Shown here: positions 34,113-42,349 of the stretch, one piece after another
Layout: every line of letters starts with the position of its first letter
How positions within the stretch are numbered: the first letter of the stretch is position 1
Source of the DNA: Arthrobacter sp. SW1
Lineage (GTDB): Bacteria > Actinomycetota > Actinomycetes > Actinomycetales > Micrococcaceae
Length of the DNA stretch: 64,000 nucleotides
Direction: 5' to 3'
Assembly: GCF_001766675.1 (NCBI RefSeq)
Contig: NZ_MJLT01000045.1
Coordinates: 186,001 to 250,000, forward strand
Made by a program: the position numbers and the translations under genes
Notes under the pieces: generated by a model
What the model was told of the DNA's origin: nothing
The model's input: the letters and a program-made list of their open reading frames with translations, nothing else
The model's database searches: none

Positions 34113-34808
34113 GTGACTGCGCTGGAACCATCCGCCGAGCCCACGCCGGGCGGGCAGGATTCTGCTGCCAAGCAGATTCCGCCTGCGGCCGTGGCCCGGA
34201 TGACGCTTTACCTGCGCGCGCTGAACTCCCTCCTGGGCGAAGGCGTGGAACGGGTCTCCTCCGACGCGCTGGCCGAGGCCTCCGGCGTCAGTTCATCCAC
34301 GCTCCGCAAGGACCTTTCGTATGTGGGCTCCTACGGAACACGCGGTGTGGGCTACGAGGTGCAGTACCTGAGCCGGCACATCGCCGCGGCGCTCGGCCTG
34401 ACCCACGACTGGAAAGTCGCCATCGTGGGCGCCGGCAACCTCGGCAAGGCTTTGGCCAGGTACGGCGGCTTCCAATCGCGCGGCTTTGATGTGGTTGCCA
34501 TCCTCGACGCCGATCCGATGGTGGTCGGGAACGAAGTGGGCTGGCTTCGGGTCAGCGACGCCGCGAACCTCGAACAGGTGCTGGAACGCACTGGAACCAA
34601 CATGGTGGTGCTGGCGCTGCCCGCCACCGTTGCCCAGGACGTGTGCAACCGGGTCATCAAGGCCGGGATCCGCAGCATCCTCAGCTTCGCCCCCGTGCTG
34701 CTCCAGGTCCCGCCGCATGTGAACCTGCGGAAGGTGGACATGGCCACCGAACTGCAGATCCTCGCCTACCACGCACAACGGGCGCAGACCCCGGGCCGAG
34801 CCGTCTGA
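34113..34808 (+). CDS. rex: Redox-sensing transcriptional repressor Rex
   Basis: A 231-residue NADH/NAD+ sensor. The N-terminal winged helix includes PAAVARMTLYLRALNSLLGE, SSDALAEASGVSSSTLRKDL and YVGSYGTRGVGYEV. The Rossmann domain has VAIVGAGNLGKALARYGG and the C-terminal swapped helix ends with VNLRKVDMATELQILAYHAQ. Rex represses respiratory and fermentative genes when NADH is low. Possible targets in this window are the cytochrome c maturation and menaquinone genes, but I found no clear TTGTGAANNNNTTCACAA site before them. GTG start with GGAGA upstream. Confidence 0.94.
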   Translation: MTALEPSAEPTPGGQDSAAKQIPPAAVARMTLYLRALNSLLGEGVERVSSDALAEASGVSSSTLRKDLSYVGSYGTRGVGYEVQYLSRHIAAALGLTHDWKVAIVGAGNLGKALARYGGFQSRGFDVVAILDADPMVVGNEVGWLRVSDAANLEQVLERTGTNMVVLALPATVAQDVCNRVIKAGIRSILSFAPVLLQVPPHVNLRKVDMATELQILAYHAQRAQTPGRAV

Positions 34809-34897
34809 TACTTTCCGACGGCGGCCGGGACTGCGCCCGCGTTTGTTGCGTCCTGCTTGGCCGGCTAAGCGGCCGTGCTGTTAGCGGCGTCTGTTGC

Positions 34898-35743
34898 TTA
34901 GCGGCCGTAAGGGCCCTGGTTGAACGGGCCTTGGCCATACGGGTTCGCGAAAGGCTGGACCTTGCGGAAGTACGGTGCCGAGGCCGGCAGGTAAAGCAGC
35001 ACGATCGCGGCGACGCCCAGGAGGATGGTCACGATGCCGATGCCGCCGCTGCCCAGGCCCAGCAGCGAGATGCCAGCGAAGACGGTGCCCAGGATGCGTG
35101 CCCAGTTCTTGCCCTTGCGGACCCCGAAGGCCACCAAGGCGTAAAGCCCGGCGAAGATCAGGGAGAAGACCACAAGGATGGTGGCCATGACACCGCGGAA
35201 GCTCTCCATGTCGATGCCGGGGTTGCCGCCCTGGGCTTCCATCGCTTCGTTCATCATCTCGGTGAAGTCAGGCGAATTAATCATGGCCAGCCCCACCGGG
35301 ATTCCTACGAGGTTCAGCACGCCTGCGGCGAGGATGAGCCAGAAGGAGATGTTCACCAGCTGCGGGACGCCGGACGTGGCGGCAGGCTGCTGGCTGGGCC
35401 AGCCACCCTGGCCGGACTGGGACTGGCCATACGGGGACTGGCCATAAGGAGCCTGTCCGTACTGGGACTGGCCCGGCTGGGGCTGGCCATACTGCGGAGC
35501 CGGCGGCTGGCCGTAGGACGGTGCGCCCTCGCCGTACTGTGGCTGCTGGCCGTAACTGGGCGGGTTCTGCCCGTACTGCGGAGCGGACGGCTGCTGGCCA
35601 AAGCTGGGAGGGTTCTGCCCGTATTGCGGCGGATTCTGCCCGTACTGCGGCGGGTTCTGGCCGTAGCGGGGTTCCTCGGGCTTGTTCGGTTCGGACCCGG
35701 GGTTGTCGCCGGAACCGGCGGGCGGGTGCGGAAGGTTGCTCAT
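34898..35743 (-). CDS. Membrane protein with Tyr-Gly-Gln / Pro-rich disordered N-terminus
   Basis: A 281-residue protein in two parts. Residues about 10-130 are low-complexity, with repeated YGQNPP, SYGQQP and QYGQ units; this tract is certainly disordered and hydrophilic. Residues about 135-265 contain four hydrophobic helices (for example FWLILAAGVLNLVGIPVG, LVVFSLIFAGLYALVAFGV and IGIVTILLGVAAIVLLYL) with a Lys-Gly-Lys loop. A short YGQGPFNQGPYGR tail repeats the N-terminal style. The start used is the ATG at 35743. It resembles uncharacterised actinobacterial proteins with a proline-rich head and a DUF-type membrane body. Converges with rex. Confidence 0.75.
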   Translation of the reverse strand: MSNLPHPPAGSGDNPGSEPNKPEEPRYGQNPPQYGQNPPQYGQNPPSFGQQPSAPQYGQNPPSYGQQPQYGEGAPSYGQPPAPQYGQPQPGQSQYGQAPYGQSPYGQSQSGQGGWPSQQPAATSGVPQLVNISFWLILAAGVLNLVGIPVGLAMINSPDFTEMMNEAMEAQGGNPGIDMESFRGVMATILVVFSLIFAGLYALVAFGVRKGKNWARILGTVFAGISLLGLGSGGIGIVTILLGVAAIVLLYLPASAPYFRKVQPFANPYGQGPFNQGPYGR

Positions 35744-35875
35744 GGCATTCCTTTGCGTGGTCGACTGCGGACGTGGTTGCCGGGTCGGCAAATACCGCTG
35801 CCCCCAGCATGGCTTAAGTCCACCGTACCCCGGCGGTGGACGCCCTGAGCGGATTCCCAGCAGTTTCCCGGCAAG

Positions 35876-35909
35876 CGAAAGGCCGCGGAACCCGTGCGGG
35901 TCCGCGGCC
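35876..35909 (-). terminator. Terminator after the PPSYQ-repeat membrane protein
   Basis: GGCCGCGGAACCCG (35881-35894) pairs with CGGGTCCGCGGCC (35897-35909) around a short loop. Read leftward it is followed by TTTCGCTT. It lies 21 bases beyond the stop of the gene at 35930. Confidence 0.8.
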
Positions 35910-35929
35910 ATCTATGCAGTGATGCCGGG

Positions 35930-36649
35930 TCAGGCGGTGCCCTTCACGGACTTGAACCACGCCTGCGAATTCGGGAGCCACATGAGGACGGCCGCGGCCA
36001 GGCCCACGATGAAGCCGAACCAGCCGCCGCCTCCACCGCCCAGGTCGCCGGCACTCGCCGAACTGATGATGGACAAGACCAGGCCGACGCCGACCAGGAC
36101 GGTCAGGGCGAGCCGCGCCCACTCCTTGCCTTCCTTCATCTTCATGGCCAGGATCACCTGGGCGGCGGCGAGGACCAGGGAGACGAGGACAAGGATCAGC
36201 AGGACTGCGGCGAGTCCGGGCAGGACCGCGAAGAACGCCAAGGTTCCGAAGAGCCCGATCACTCCGGTGAGGATGCCCAGGAAGCCGCCGATCAACCAGA
36301 TCCAGTAGGAGACCTTGAGCTCGGTGGGCATGCCGGCCACATTGAACATGCCGGAGAATCCGCCCTTGGGCATGATGTCGTCGAAGGACTTGGGGCCGTC
36401 GGTGGGCATTTCGAAATGGAAGCCTTCACCTGCGGCGCCCTGCTGGCCGGGTGCGGTCTGGTAGCTGGGTGGCGCCTGGTAGCTGGGTGGCGCCTGGTAG
36501 CTGGGCGGTGCTTGGTAGCTCGGCGGTGGCTGGTATCCGGGAGGCTGCGGCGTGCCCTGCGGAGGTTGGTAGCCGGCGGGTGGAACGTCGCCGGGTTGGG
36601 ACGGTTGTGCTGGCTGCTGAGGCTGAGGAACTTCGTTTGGGTTACTCAT
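35930..36649 (-). CDS. Membrane protein with PPSYQ repeats, paralogous in layout to its neighbour
   Basis: A 239-residue protein with a proline/glutamine-rich head containing four near-identical APPSYQ units (DNA repeats of 18 bases at about 36460-36535). A linker EGFHFEMPTDGPKSFDDIMP follows, then four hydrophobic helices (WIWLIGGFLGILTGVIGLFG, LPGLAAVLLILVLVSLVLAA, LALTVLVGVGLVLSIISS, FIVGLAAAVLMWLP). As in the neighbouring gene, the body ends in a short hydrophilic tail after a P-x-S/A-x-x-W/Y-F motif (PNSQAWFKSVKG here, PASAPYFRKVQ there). The two are probably diverged duplicates. Function unknown; repeat number may vary between strains. Confidence 0.75.
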   Translation of the reverse strand: MSNPNEVPQPQQPAQPSQPGDVPPAGYQPPQGTPQPPGYQPPPSYQAPPSYQAPPSYQAPPSYQTAPGQQGAAGEGFHFEMPTDGPKSFDDIMPKGGFSGMFNVAGMPTELKVSYWIWLIGGFLGILTGVIGLFGTLAFFAVLPGLAAVLLILVLVSLVLAAAQVILAMKMKEGKEWARLALTVLVGVGLVLSIISSASAGDLGGGGGGWFGFIVGLAAAVLMWLPNSQAWFKSVKGTA

Positions 36650-36699
36650 GGCATCACTGTAGACCTGAGGTTGAAGGTTGCCTAGGGAAATTCCGGCAA

Positions 36700-36758
36700 A
36701 GAAAAAGCGGCGCTTCCGGGTGCCTACAGGGTCGCAGGCAGCCCGTGAAGCGCCGCTT
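36700..36758 (-). terminator. Strong terminator after the YceI gene
   Basis: AAGCGGCGCTTC (36705-36716) pairs perfectly with GAAGCGCCGCTT (36747-36758), with an inner CGGG...CCCG step and a GCCT...AGGC step. Read leftward it is followed by TTTTTCTTT. Canonical intrinsic terminator, 17 bases after the YceI stop. Confidence 0.9.
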
Positions 36759-36775
36759 CGAAGAGGTAATCCGCC

Positions 36776-37324
36776 TTAGGCGGCCGGGGCGATGAAGGCC
36801 AGTTCGAGGTTGATGACAACCTTGTCGCTGACCAGCACGCCGCCGGCTTCCAGCACGGCGTTCCAGGTCAGGCCGAAGTCCTTGCGGCTGATGGTGGTCT
36901 CGCCGGACACGCCGGCGCGGGTGTTGCCGAAGGGGTCCACGGCCACACCGTTGAACTCGGTCTCGATGGAGACCTCCTTGGTGACGCCCTTGATGGTGAG
37001 GTCGCCCACCAGGTCGAAGCTGTCGCCGTTGGCCTTGATGTGGCGGGAAGCGAAGGTGATCTCCGGGAACTTCTCGACGTCGAAGAAATCCTCGCCCTTG
37101 ACGTGGCCGTCGCGGTTCACGTCGCCGGAGTCGAAGCTGGAGGTCTGGATGGTGGCGTTGACCTTGGAGTCGGCCAGGCTCTCGGCCAGTTCCAGCGTGG
37201 CTTCGGCCTGGGTGAACTGGCCGCGGACCTTGCTGATGCCCGCGTGGCGGACGGTGAAGCCGATTTCGCTGTGCGAGTTGTCGAGGGTCCAGGTGCCGGT
37301 GGTGACGTTGGCGGGGAGGGTCAT
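36776..37324 (-). CDS. YceI-family lipid-binding protein
   Basis: A 182-residue lipocalin-like beta barrel of the YceI family, known in other species to bind isoprenoid lipids. Features are TWTLDNSHSEIGFTVRHAGI at the N-terminus, the central VKGEDFFDVEKFPEITFAS, the strand LVGDLTIKGVTKEVS, and GNTRAGVSGETTISRKDFGL. There is no signal peptide, so unlike E. coli YceI it is cytoplasmic. ATG at 37324 with AAGGAG eight bases upstream. It stands close to menaquinone and cytochrome c genes, and a quinone or polyprenyl ligand is a reasonable guess. The upstream region has ATGCA-type dyads. Confidence 0.9.
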   Translation of the reverse strand: MTLPANVTTGTWTLDNSHSEIGFTVRHAGISKVRGQFTQAEATLELAESLADSKVNATIQTSSFDSGDVNRDGHVKGEDFFDVEKFPEITFASRHIKANGDSFDLVGDLTIKGVTKEVSIETEFNGVAVDPFGNTRAGVSGETTISRKDFGLTWNAVLEAGGVLVSDKVVINLELAFIAPAA

Positions 37325-37399
37325 GGCGTGTGCTCCTTGGAGTAGCTCAGGATGGAAAACTTCCGCTCGGCCGATGGTTACTTGAATCATCAACCGATC

Positions 37400-37428
37400 T
37401 TGCATCCAGTATAAACATGCAAATGCAT
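37400..37428 (-). promoter_or_regulatory. ATGCA-type dyads before YceI
   Basis: TTGCAT and ATGCAA, spaced 11 bases (37400-37422), form an inverted pair. ATGCA and TGCAT spaced two bases (37417-37428) form another that shares an arm. The region is AT-rich for this genome. The layout suits a MarR- or POU-like operator over the YceI promoter; the regulator is unknown. Confidence 0.45.
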
Positions 37429-37469
37429 CTTTTATTCCAACTCGGGGAACATTTTTCGTAAACCATCAG

Positions 37470-37486
37470 TTCTACGTGGCGTAGAA
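37470..37486 (+). promoter_or_regulatory. Perfect dyad TTCTACG-TGG-CGTAGAA before the cytochrome c maturation operon
   Basis: Seven-base arms (37470-37476 and 37480-37486) around TGG, 41 bases before the ATG of the phosphatase gene. The AT-rich stretch around it likely holds the promoter. It is a good operator candidate for the five-gene operon or for the divergent YceI gene. I cannot name the factor. Confidence 0.5.
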
Positions 37487-37526
37487 GATTTTCTGATTGC
37501 CCACCCTCTTTGAGAAACTGGTAGAC

Positions 37527-38192
37527 ATGCCCCACGCAACTGTCCATCTGCTCCGCCATGGCGAGGTACATAACCCCGACGGCGTCCTGTATGGCAGGCT
37601 GCCCGAATTCCACCTGTCCGAGCGCGGACGGGAGATGGCCCGCGTCCTCGCAGAGCACTTCGAGGCACGCGTGGCGGACGGGGCGAAAATCGTCCACCTG
37701 GTGGCGTCGCCGCTCACCCGGGCCCAGGAAACAGCCCAGCCCAGCGCCGAGGCCCTGGGCCTTGAGATCCACACGGATCCCCGGATCATCGAGGCTGAAA
37801 ACCACTTCGAAGGGCTGCATGCCCGCCCCTCGGAGTTCCTCAAGCCCAAGCACTGGTTCCATTTCCGCAATCCCCTTCGCCCGTCGTGGGGGGAACCGTA
37901 CACCCAGCAGGTCGCCCGCATGCGTGCGGCGATCGAGGATGCCCGGAAGACCGCCGTCGAGCGTGGCGGCGAAGGTGCCGAAGCGATCCTGGTGAGCCAC
38001 CAGCTGCCCATTTACGCCACCCGCCGCAGCGCCGAAGGGCGCCGCCTGTGGCATGACCCGCGCAAGCGCGAGTGCACCCTGACGTCCCTGACGTCCCTGG
38101 TGTTCGACGCCGACGGCGGCCTCGTGCGGGTCGACTACAGCGAGCCTGCCGCAGCACTGCTGCCCGGCGCCGCAAGCACTCCTGGAGCATGA
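37527..38192 (+). CDS. Histidine phosphatase / phosphoglycerate mutase family protein
   Basis: A 221-residue member of the histidine phosphatase superfamily. The catalytic RHG motif is VHLLRHGEVHNPDG near the N-terminus; the second histidine is in AILVSHQLPIYATR. The N-terminal start is the ATG at 37527. It is the first gene of an operon with resA (ATGA overlap), ccdA, resB and ccsB. The same order occurs in mycobacteria (Rv0525-Rv0529), so the link to cytochrome c assembly is conserved, but its substrate is unknown. Confidence 0.87.
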   Translation: MPHATVHLLRHGEVHNPDGVLYGRLPEFHLSERGREMARVLAEHFEARVADGAKIVHLVASPLTRAQETAQPSAEALGLEIHTDPRIIEAENHFEGLHARPSEFLKPKHWFHFRNPLRPSWGEPYTQQVARMRAAIEDARKTAVERGGEGAEAILVSHQLPIYATRRSAEGRRLWHDPRKRECTLTSLTSLVFDADGGLVRVDYSEPAAALLPGAASTPGA

Positions 38193-38809
38193 CATTGCCT
38201 GACAACAACACCACTTCGCGCCGGCGTTTCCTTGCGGGCGGGGGAGCGGCCCTCGCCGCCCTGACCGTCGGGCTTTCCGCCTGCGCGCCGGAGTCCGGCG
38301 GCCTGTCGGACCAGGTGCGCAAAGGCGACAACAAGAACTACATCGCCGGTGACGGCTCCGTCACGGAGTTCGCCAAGGACCAGCGCTCGGCTCCGATGCA
38401 GATCAACGGCACCTTGTTCAACGGCACGCAGGTGAAAGCGGAGGACCTCCTCGGCAAAGTCACCGTGCTGAACTTCTGGTTCGCCGCGTGTGCTCCGTGC
38501 CGGGTGGAGGCGCCCATCCTCGAGGGCCTGCACCAGGATTTCAAGGCCAAGGGCGTGCAGTTCTTCGGGGTCAACCTGCGCGACGAGAAAGCCACTGCCG
38601 AGGCCTTCGAGAAGTCCTTCAACGTGACCTATCCCAGCTTCAACGACAAGGACGGCGCCGTGCTCCTCTCGGTGACCGGCCTCGTCCCGCCCAATGCCGT
38701 GCCCACCACCCTGGTCCTGGACAAGGAAGGCAGGGTTGCCTCCCGCGTGCTCGGCGAGATCGAGAAGGGCACCCTCAAGGCCCTCATTACTTCGGCAGCA
38801 GCCGAGTAG
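38189..38809 (+). CDS. resA: Thiol-disulfide oxidoreductase, ResA/TlpA-like lipoprotein
   Basis: A 206-residue extracytoplasmic thioredoxin-fold protein. The N-terminus combines a twin-arginine-like stretch (TTSRRRFLAGG) with a lipobox ending at cysteine 32 (GLSAC), so it is probably anchored to the membrane. The redox motif CAPC is at residues 101-104 (FWFAACAPCRVEAP), and the cis-proline loop is VPPNAVPTTLVLD. It reduces the heme-binding cysteines of apocytochrome c using electrons from CcdA, the next gene. ATGA overlap with the preceding phosphatase gene. Confidence 0.92.
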   Translation: MTLPDNNTTSRRRFLAGGGAALAALTVGLSACAPESGGLSDQVRKGDNKNYIAGDGSVTEFAKDQRSAPMQINGTLFNGTQVKAEDLLGKVTVLNFWFAACAPCRVEAPILEGLHQDFKAKGVQFFGVNLRDEKATAEAFEKSFNVTYPSFNDKDGAVLLSVTGLVPPNAVPTTLVLDKEGRVASRVLGEIEKGTLKALITSAAAE

Positions 38810-38824
38810 GGCGGCCGGACAAAC

Positions 38825-39580
38825 GTGAACAGCCCCTTCGCGGAGACCATCCTCAACGGTTCCCTCCTGCTCGCCATCCCGGTGGCGCTGCTGGCGGGGC
38901 TCGTCTCCTTCCTGTCCCCGTGCGTCCTGCCCCTCGTGCCCGGGTACCTGGGCTACGTCACCGGGCTGACCGGCGTCGACCTCCAGAAGCAGCGGCGCGG
39001 CCGCATGCTGGCCGGTATCGGCCTCTTCGTGCTCGGCTTCTCCCTGATTTTCGTGCTGCTCGGCGGCGCCTTCGGGCAACTCGGAACGTTCATCAGCGGG
39101 CCGCAGAACGCCTGGATCACCCAGCTGCTGGGCGTCCTGGTGATCATCATGGGCGTTGTCTTCATGGGTGGTTTCAGCTGGCTGCAGCGCGACGCTAAAA
39201 TCCACGCCAAACCGCCGGCGGGCCTCTGGGGTGCGCCGCTGCTGGGCATCACCTTCGGCCTCGGCTGGGCTCCCTGCATCGGACCCACCTACTCGGCCGT
39301 GCAGTTGCTGAGCCTGTCCGGCGGGTCCTCCGCGGCCAAGGGCGCCTTCCTTGCCTTCGTGTACAGCCTGGGCCTGGGCGTGCCGTTCCTGCTGATCGCC
39401 CTCGCCGTGCGCCGCGGGGCCGGAGTGATGTCCTTCTTCCGCAAGCATCGCCTGGCCATCCAGCGGATCGGTGGCGCCATCCTGATCCTGCTCGGAATCC
39501 TGATGGCCAGCGGAGTGTGGGGTGCCTGGGTCACCGGGCTGCAGTACTGGTTCCAAACCGATGTGAAGTTGCCGATCTGA
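38825..39580 (+). CDS. ccdA: Cytochrome c biogenesis protein CcdA
   Basis: A 251-residue membrane protein with six predicted helices that carries electrons from cytoplasmic thioredoxin to ResA. The first cysteine is in SFLSPCVLPLVPGYLGY, and the second in FGLGWAPCIGPTYSA, the standard pair. The GTG start lies 15 bases after the resA stop. Its stop overlaps the resB start by one base (TGATG), so translation is coupled. Length is normal for CcdA. Confidence 0.95.
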   Translation: MNSPFAETILNGSLLLAIPVALLAGLVSFLSPCVLPLVPGYLGYVTGLTGVDLQKQRRGRMLAGIGLFVLGFSLIFVLLGGAFGQLGTFISGPQNAWITQLLGVLVIIMGVVFMGGFSWLQRDAKIHAKPPAGLWGAPLLGITFGLGWAPCIGPTYSAVQLLSLSGGSSAAKGAFLAFVYSLGLGVPFLLIALAVRRGAGVMSFFRKHRLAIQRIGGAILILLGILMASGVWGAWVTGLQYWFQTDVKLPI

Positions 39581-41253
39581 TGAGCGAGCCTGTGGAAGAC
39601 ACCAACAAATCCAAGTCCGTCGAGGACGCCAAGGCCAGCGCTGCGCTGCCCGCGCTCGGTTTCAAGGGCATGCTCCGTTGGGCCTGGACCCAGCTGACCA
39701 GCATGCGCACCGCGCTGTTCCTGCTCCTCCTGCTGGCCGTGGCCGCCGTCCCGGGCTCCCTGTTCCCGCAGCGCCCTGCCAACCCGGCCGTCGTCACGCA
39801 GTACATCAAGGACCACCCGGACTACGGGCAGATCCTGGACGCCCTCCAGCTGTACGACGTCTACTCTTCGGCCTGGTTCTCCGCCATCTACCTGCTGCTT
39901 TTCATCTCGCTGATCGGCTGCGTGACGCCGCGCGCCATCGCGCACTACAAGGCGATGCGCTCCCAGCCGCCGCGGACCCCCAAGCGGCTGTCCCGCCTTC
40001 CGGAGTACGGCACCCTGGTGGTACCCGCCGACGCCGGGATCCCGGCGTCGCGCGCCATCACCGATGCCGCCGCGCTGCTGAAGAAGCGCGGCTACCGCGT
40101 GGAGGTGCGGGACGTCGACGGCGAACGGCCGTCCCTGGGTGCCGAGCGCGGCTTCATGAAGGAAGTCGGCAACCTGGTCTTCCACACCTCGCTGATCGGC
40201 GTGCTGGTCTCCGTGGCCATCGGCGGACTGTTCGGCTACAGCGGCCAGCGCATCCTGGTGGAAGGCGACACCTTCGTGAACACGCTGGTGGGCTACGACC
40301 AGTTCAGCCCAGGCACCAACTTCCAGAGCAGCTGGCTGCAGCCGTACTCCATCCAACTGGACAAGTTCGACGTGAAGTTCGACCGCGAATCGCCGGCGCA
40401 CTTCGGCCAGCCGATCGACTTCACCGCGCAGGTCACCACCAAGGAAAACCCCGGCGCGCCCGCCGAAAAGAAGGTGCTCAAGGTCAACGACCCCGTGACC
40501 CTCGGCGGCACCAGCATCTACCTCACCGGCAACGGTTACGCTCCGGTGGTCACGGTGCGCGACGGCAATGGCAACATCGCGCTGCAGGGGCCCGTGGTGG
40601 CCAAACTGCAGGGCGACAACTACTACTCCTCGGTGGTCATCAAGGTTCCGGACGCCAAGCCGGAGCAGCTGGGCTTCGCCGGGTTCTTCCTGCCCACCGC
40701 CTTCGTCACCGAGCAGGGAGTGTCCTTCAGCGGGGACCCCGAACTGATCAACCCGCAGCTCAGCCTGAACTCGTACTACGGCGACCTCGGCCTGGACAAG
40801 GGCACCCCGCAGAACGTCTTCGAACTCGACGTCAAGGACCTCACCCAGCTCAACGGCCGCGACCTCCCCGCCAAGGGCATCACCCTGGTACCCGGGAAGA
40901 CGTACACGCTGCCGGACGGCAAGGGCAGCATCAGCTTTGACGGCATCAAGAAGTACGTGGGCGTGGACATCCACCACAACCCGGGCCAGGTGAGTGCCCT
41001 CTTCTTCGCGCTGCTCGCCGTCGCCGGCCTGGTGGTGTCCCTCTACCTGAACCGCCGCCGCGTCTGGGTCCGCACAGGAACCCACGAGGACGGCCGCACC
41101 ATGGTGGAATACGGCCTCCTGGCCCGCGGCGAGGACCACCGCCTTGCCGGAGAATCCGCCGCCATCCGCGAACTGCTGCAGCGCGAGTGGCAGCTCCCCA
41201 CCGAGCCCGCTGCTTCCGACACCGTCGCCTCGACAACCACTAAGGACCGGTAA
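39580..41253 (+). CDS. resB: Cytochrome c biogenesis protein ResB
   Basis: A 557-residue membrane protein of the ResB/Ccs1 family, which with CcsB moves heme to the outer face and joins it to apocytochrome c. Three N-terminal helices (for example TSMRTALFLLLLLAVAAVPG and WFSAIYLLLFISLIGCVTPR), a large extracytoplasmic domain with FQSSWLQPYSIQLDKFDVKF, and a last helix VSALFFALLAVAGLVVSLYL are visible. The N-terminal 35 residues are acidic and variable. Start ATG shares a base with the ccdA stop; the end overlaps ccsB in TAATG. Confidence 0.94.
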   Translation: MSEPVEDTNKSKSVEDAKASAALPALGFKGMLRWAWTQLTSMRTALFLLLLLAVAAVPGSLFPQRPANPAVVTQYIKDHPDYGQILDALQLYDVYSSAWFSAIYLLLFISLIGCVTPRAIAHYKAMRSQPPRTPKRLSRLPEYGTLVVPADAGIPASRAITDAAALLKKRGYRVEVRDVDGERPSLGAERGFMKEVGNLVFHTSLIGVLVSVAIGGLFGYSGQRILVEGDTFVNTLVGYDQFSPGTNFQSSWLQPYSIQLDKFDVKFDRESPAHFGQPIDFTAQVTTKENPGAPAEKKVLKVNDPVTLGGTSIYLTGNGYAPVVTVRDGNGNIALQGPVVAKLQGDNYYSSVVIKVPDAKPEQLGFAGFFLPTAFVTEQGVSFSGDPELINPQLSLNSYYGDLGLDKGTPQNVFELDVKDLTQLNGRDLPAKGITLVPGKTYTLPDGKGSISFDGIKKYVGVDIHHNPGQVSALFFALLAVAGLVVSLYLNRRRVWVRTGTHEDGRTMVEYGLLARGEDHRLAGESAAIRELLQREWQLPTEPAASDTVASTTTKDR

Positions 41254-42272
41254 TGTTCCCCATCAACGAAACCATGGGCCAGTACAGCGAGCTGTTCATG
41301 CTCCTGGCCGCAGGCACGTACACGGTGGCGTTCGTCGCCTTCGCCTGGGACCTGGCCAAGAGCAGCAAGACGCTGCGCGCGGTCGACCTGAAGGCGGCTG
41401 CCGCCGCGAAGGTTCCTGTCGCCGTCGGCGTTTCCGGTTCCGAACAGCTTCCCGCCGCAGCCTCAGCGGGCGGACGCACTGCCGGCGCCGACATGCGGTA
41501 CGCCGCCGAACGCCGTGCCCCCGCCCGCGTGGCCGTGGCCCTGACCATCCTTGGCGCCCTGATCCACGGCGCCGGCGTGATCACCCGAGCCATCGGCGCC
41601 GGGCGCGTGCCGTGGGGCAACATGTACGAATTCCTCACCACGGGTGCCTTCGTGGCCGTGGTGGTCTTCCTGCTTGCCCTGATCGGGCGGGACCTGCGCT
41701 TCCTGGGCACCTTCGTGATCGGCCTCGTGGTGATCATGCTGGTGGCGGCGTCCGTCGCTTACTGGACCCCCGTGGGCCACCTGGTTCCTGCACTGCAGAG
41801 CTACTGGCTGGTGATCCACGTGTCCATCGCCGTGCTGTCCTCGGCGCTGTTCACCCTGACCTTCGCCATGTCCGCCCTGCAGCTGGTCCAGTCGCACCGG
41901 CAGAAGACCCTGGCAGCGGGCGGGGCGGACAAGCTCGGCTTCATGCGCCTGGTGCCTGACGCCCTGAGCCTGGAGAACCTGTCCTACCGGATCAACACCG
42001 TGGCCTTCGTGGGCTGGACCTTCACCCTGATGTTCGGCGCCATCTGGGCCGAGAAGGCGTGGGGCCGCTTCTGGGGCTGGGACACCAAGGAAGTGTGGAC
42101 CTTCGTGATCTGGGTGGTCTACGCCGGCTACCTGCACGCCCGCGCCACCCGCGGCTGGACCGGTACCCGCGCGGCCTGGTTGTCGATCGTGGGCTACCTG
42201 TGCGTGATCTTCAACTTCACGATCGTGAACCAGTTCTTCAACGGCCTGCACTCGTACTCGGGCCTGACGTAA
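41253..42272 (+). CDS. ccsB: Cytochrome c biogenesis protein CcsB (CcsA/ResC family)
   Basis: A 339-residue heme-handling membrane protein. The conserved tryptophan-rich heme motif is present as KAWGRFWGWDTKEVWTFVIW. Histidines likely to bind heme lie in LVIHVSIAV, GAGVI-adjacent LIHGAGV and the final helices. An Ala-rich loop of about 60 residues after the first helix is specific to actinobacteria. The ATG overlaps the resB stop. A strong terminator follows within 30 bases, so this is the last gene of the operon. Confidence 0.94.
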   Translation: MFPINETMGQYSELFMLLAAGTYTVAFVAFAWDLAKSSKTLRAVDLKAAAAAKVPVAVGVSGSEQLPAAASAGGRTAGADMRYAAERRAPARVAVALTILGALIHGAGVITRAIGAGRVPWGNMYEFLTTGAFVAVVVFLLALIGRDLRFLGTFVIGLVVIMLVAASVAYWTPVGHLVPALQSYWLVIHVSIAVLSSALFTLTFAMSALQLVQSHRQKTLAAGGADKLGFMRLVPDALSLENLSYRINTVAFVGWTFTLMFGAIWAEKAWGRFWGWDTKEVWTFVIWVVYAGYLHARATRGWTGTRAAWLSIVGYLCVIFNFTIVNQFFNGLHSYSGLT

Positions 42273-42300
42273 AGGGTTCCTGGGCGCAGCCCCGGATACG

Positions 42301-42342
42301 AATGAGGGCGGCAGTCGCATGACTGCCGCCCTCATTGTTTTT
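42301..42342. terminator. Terminator between ccsB and the PLDc_N gene
   Basis: AATGAGGGCGGCAGTC (42301-42316) pairs perfectly with GACTGCCGCCCTCATT (42321-42336) around GCAT and is followed by GTTTTT. It serves the convergent genes on both sides. Confidence 0.92.
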
Positions 42343-42349
42343 CGTCTGT

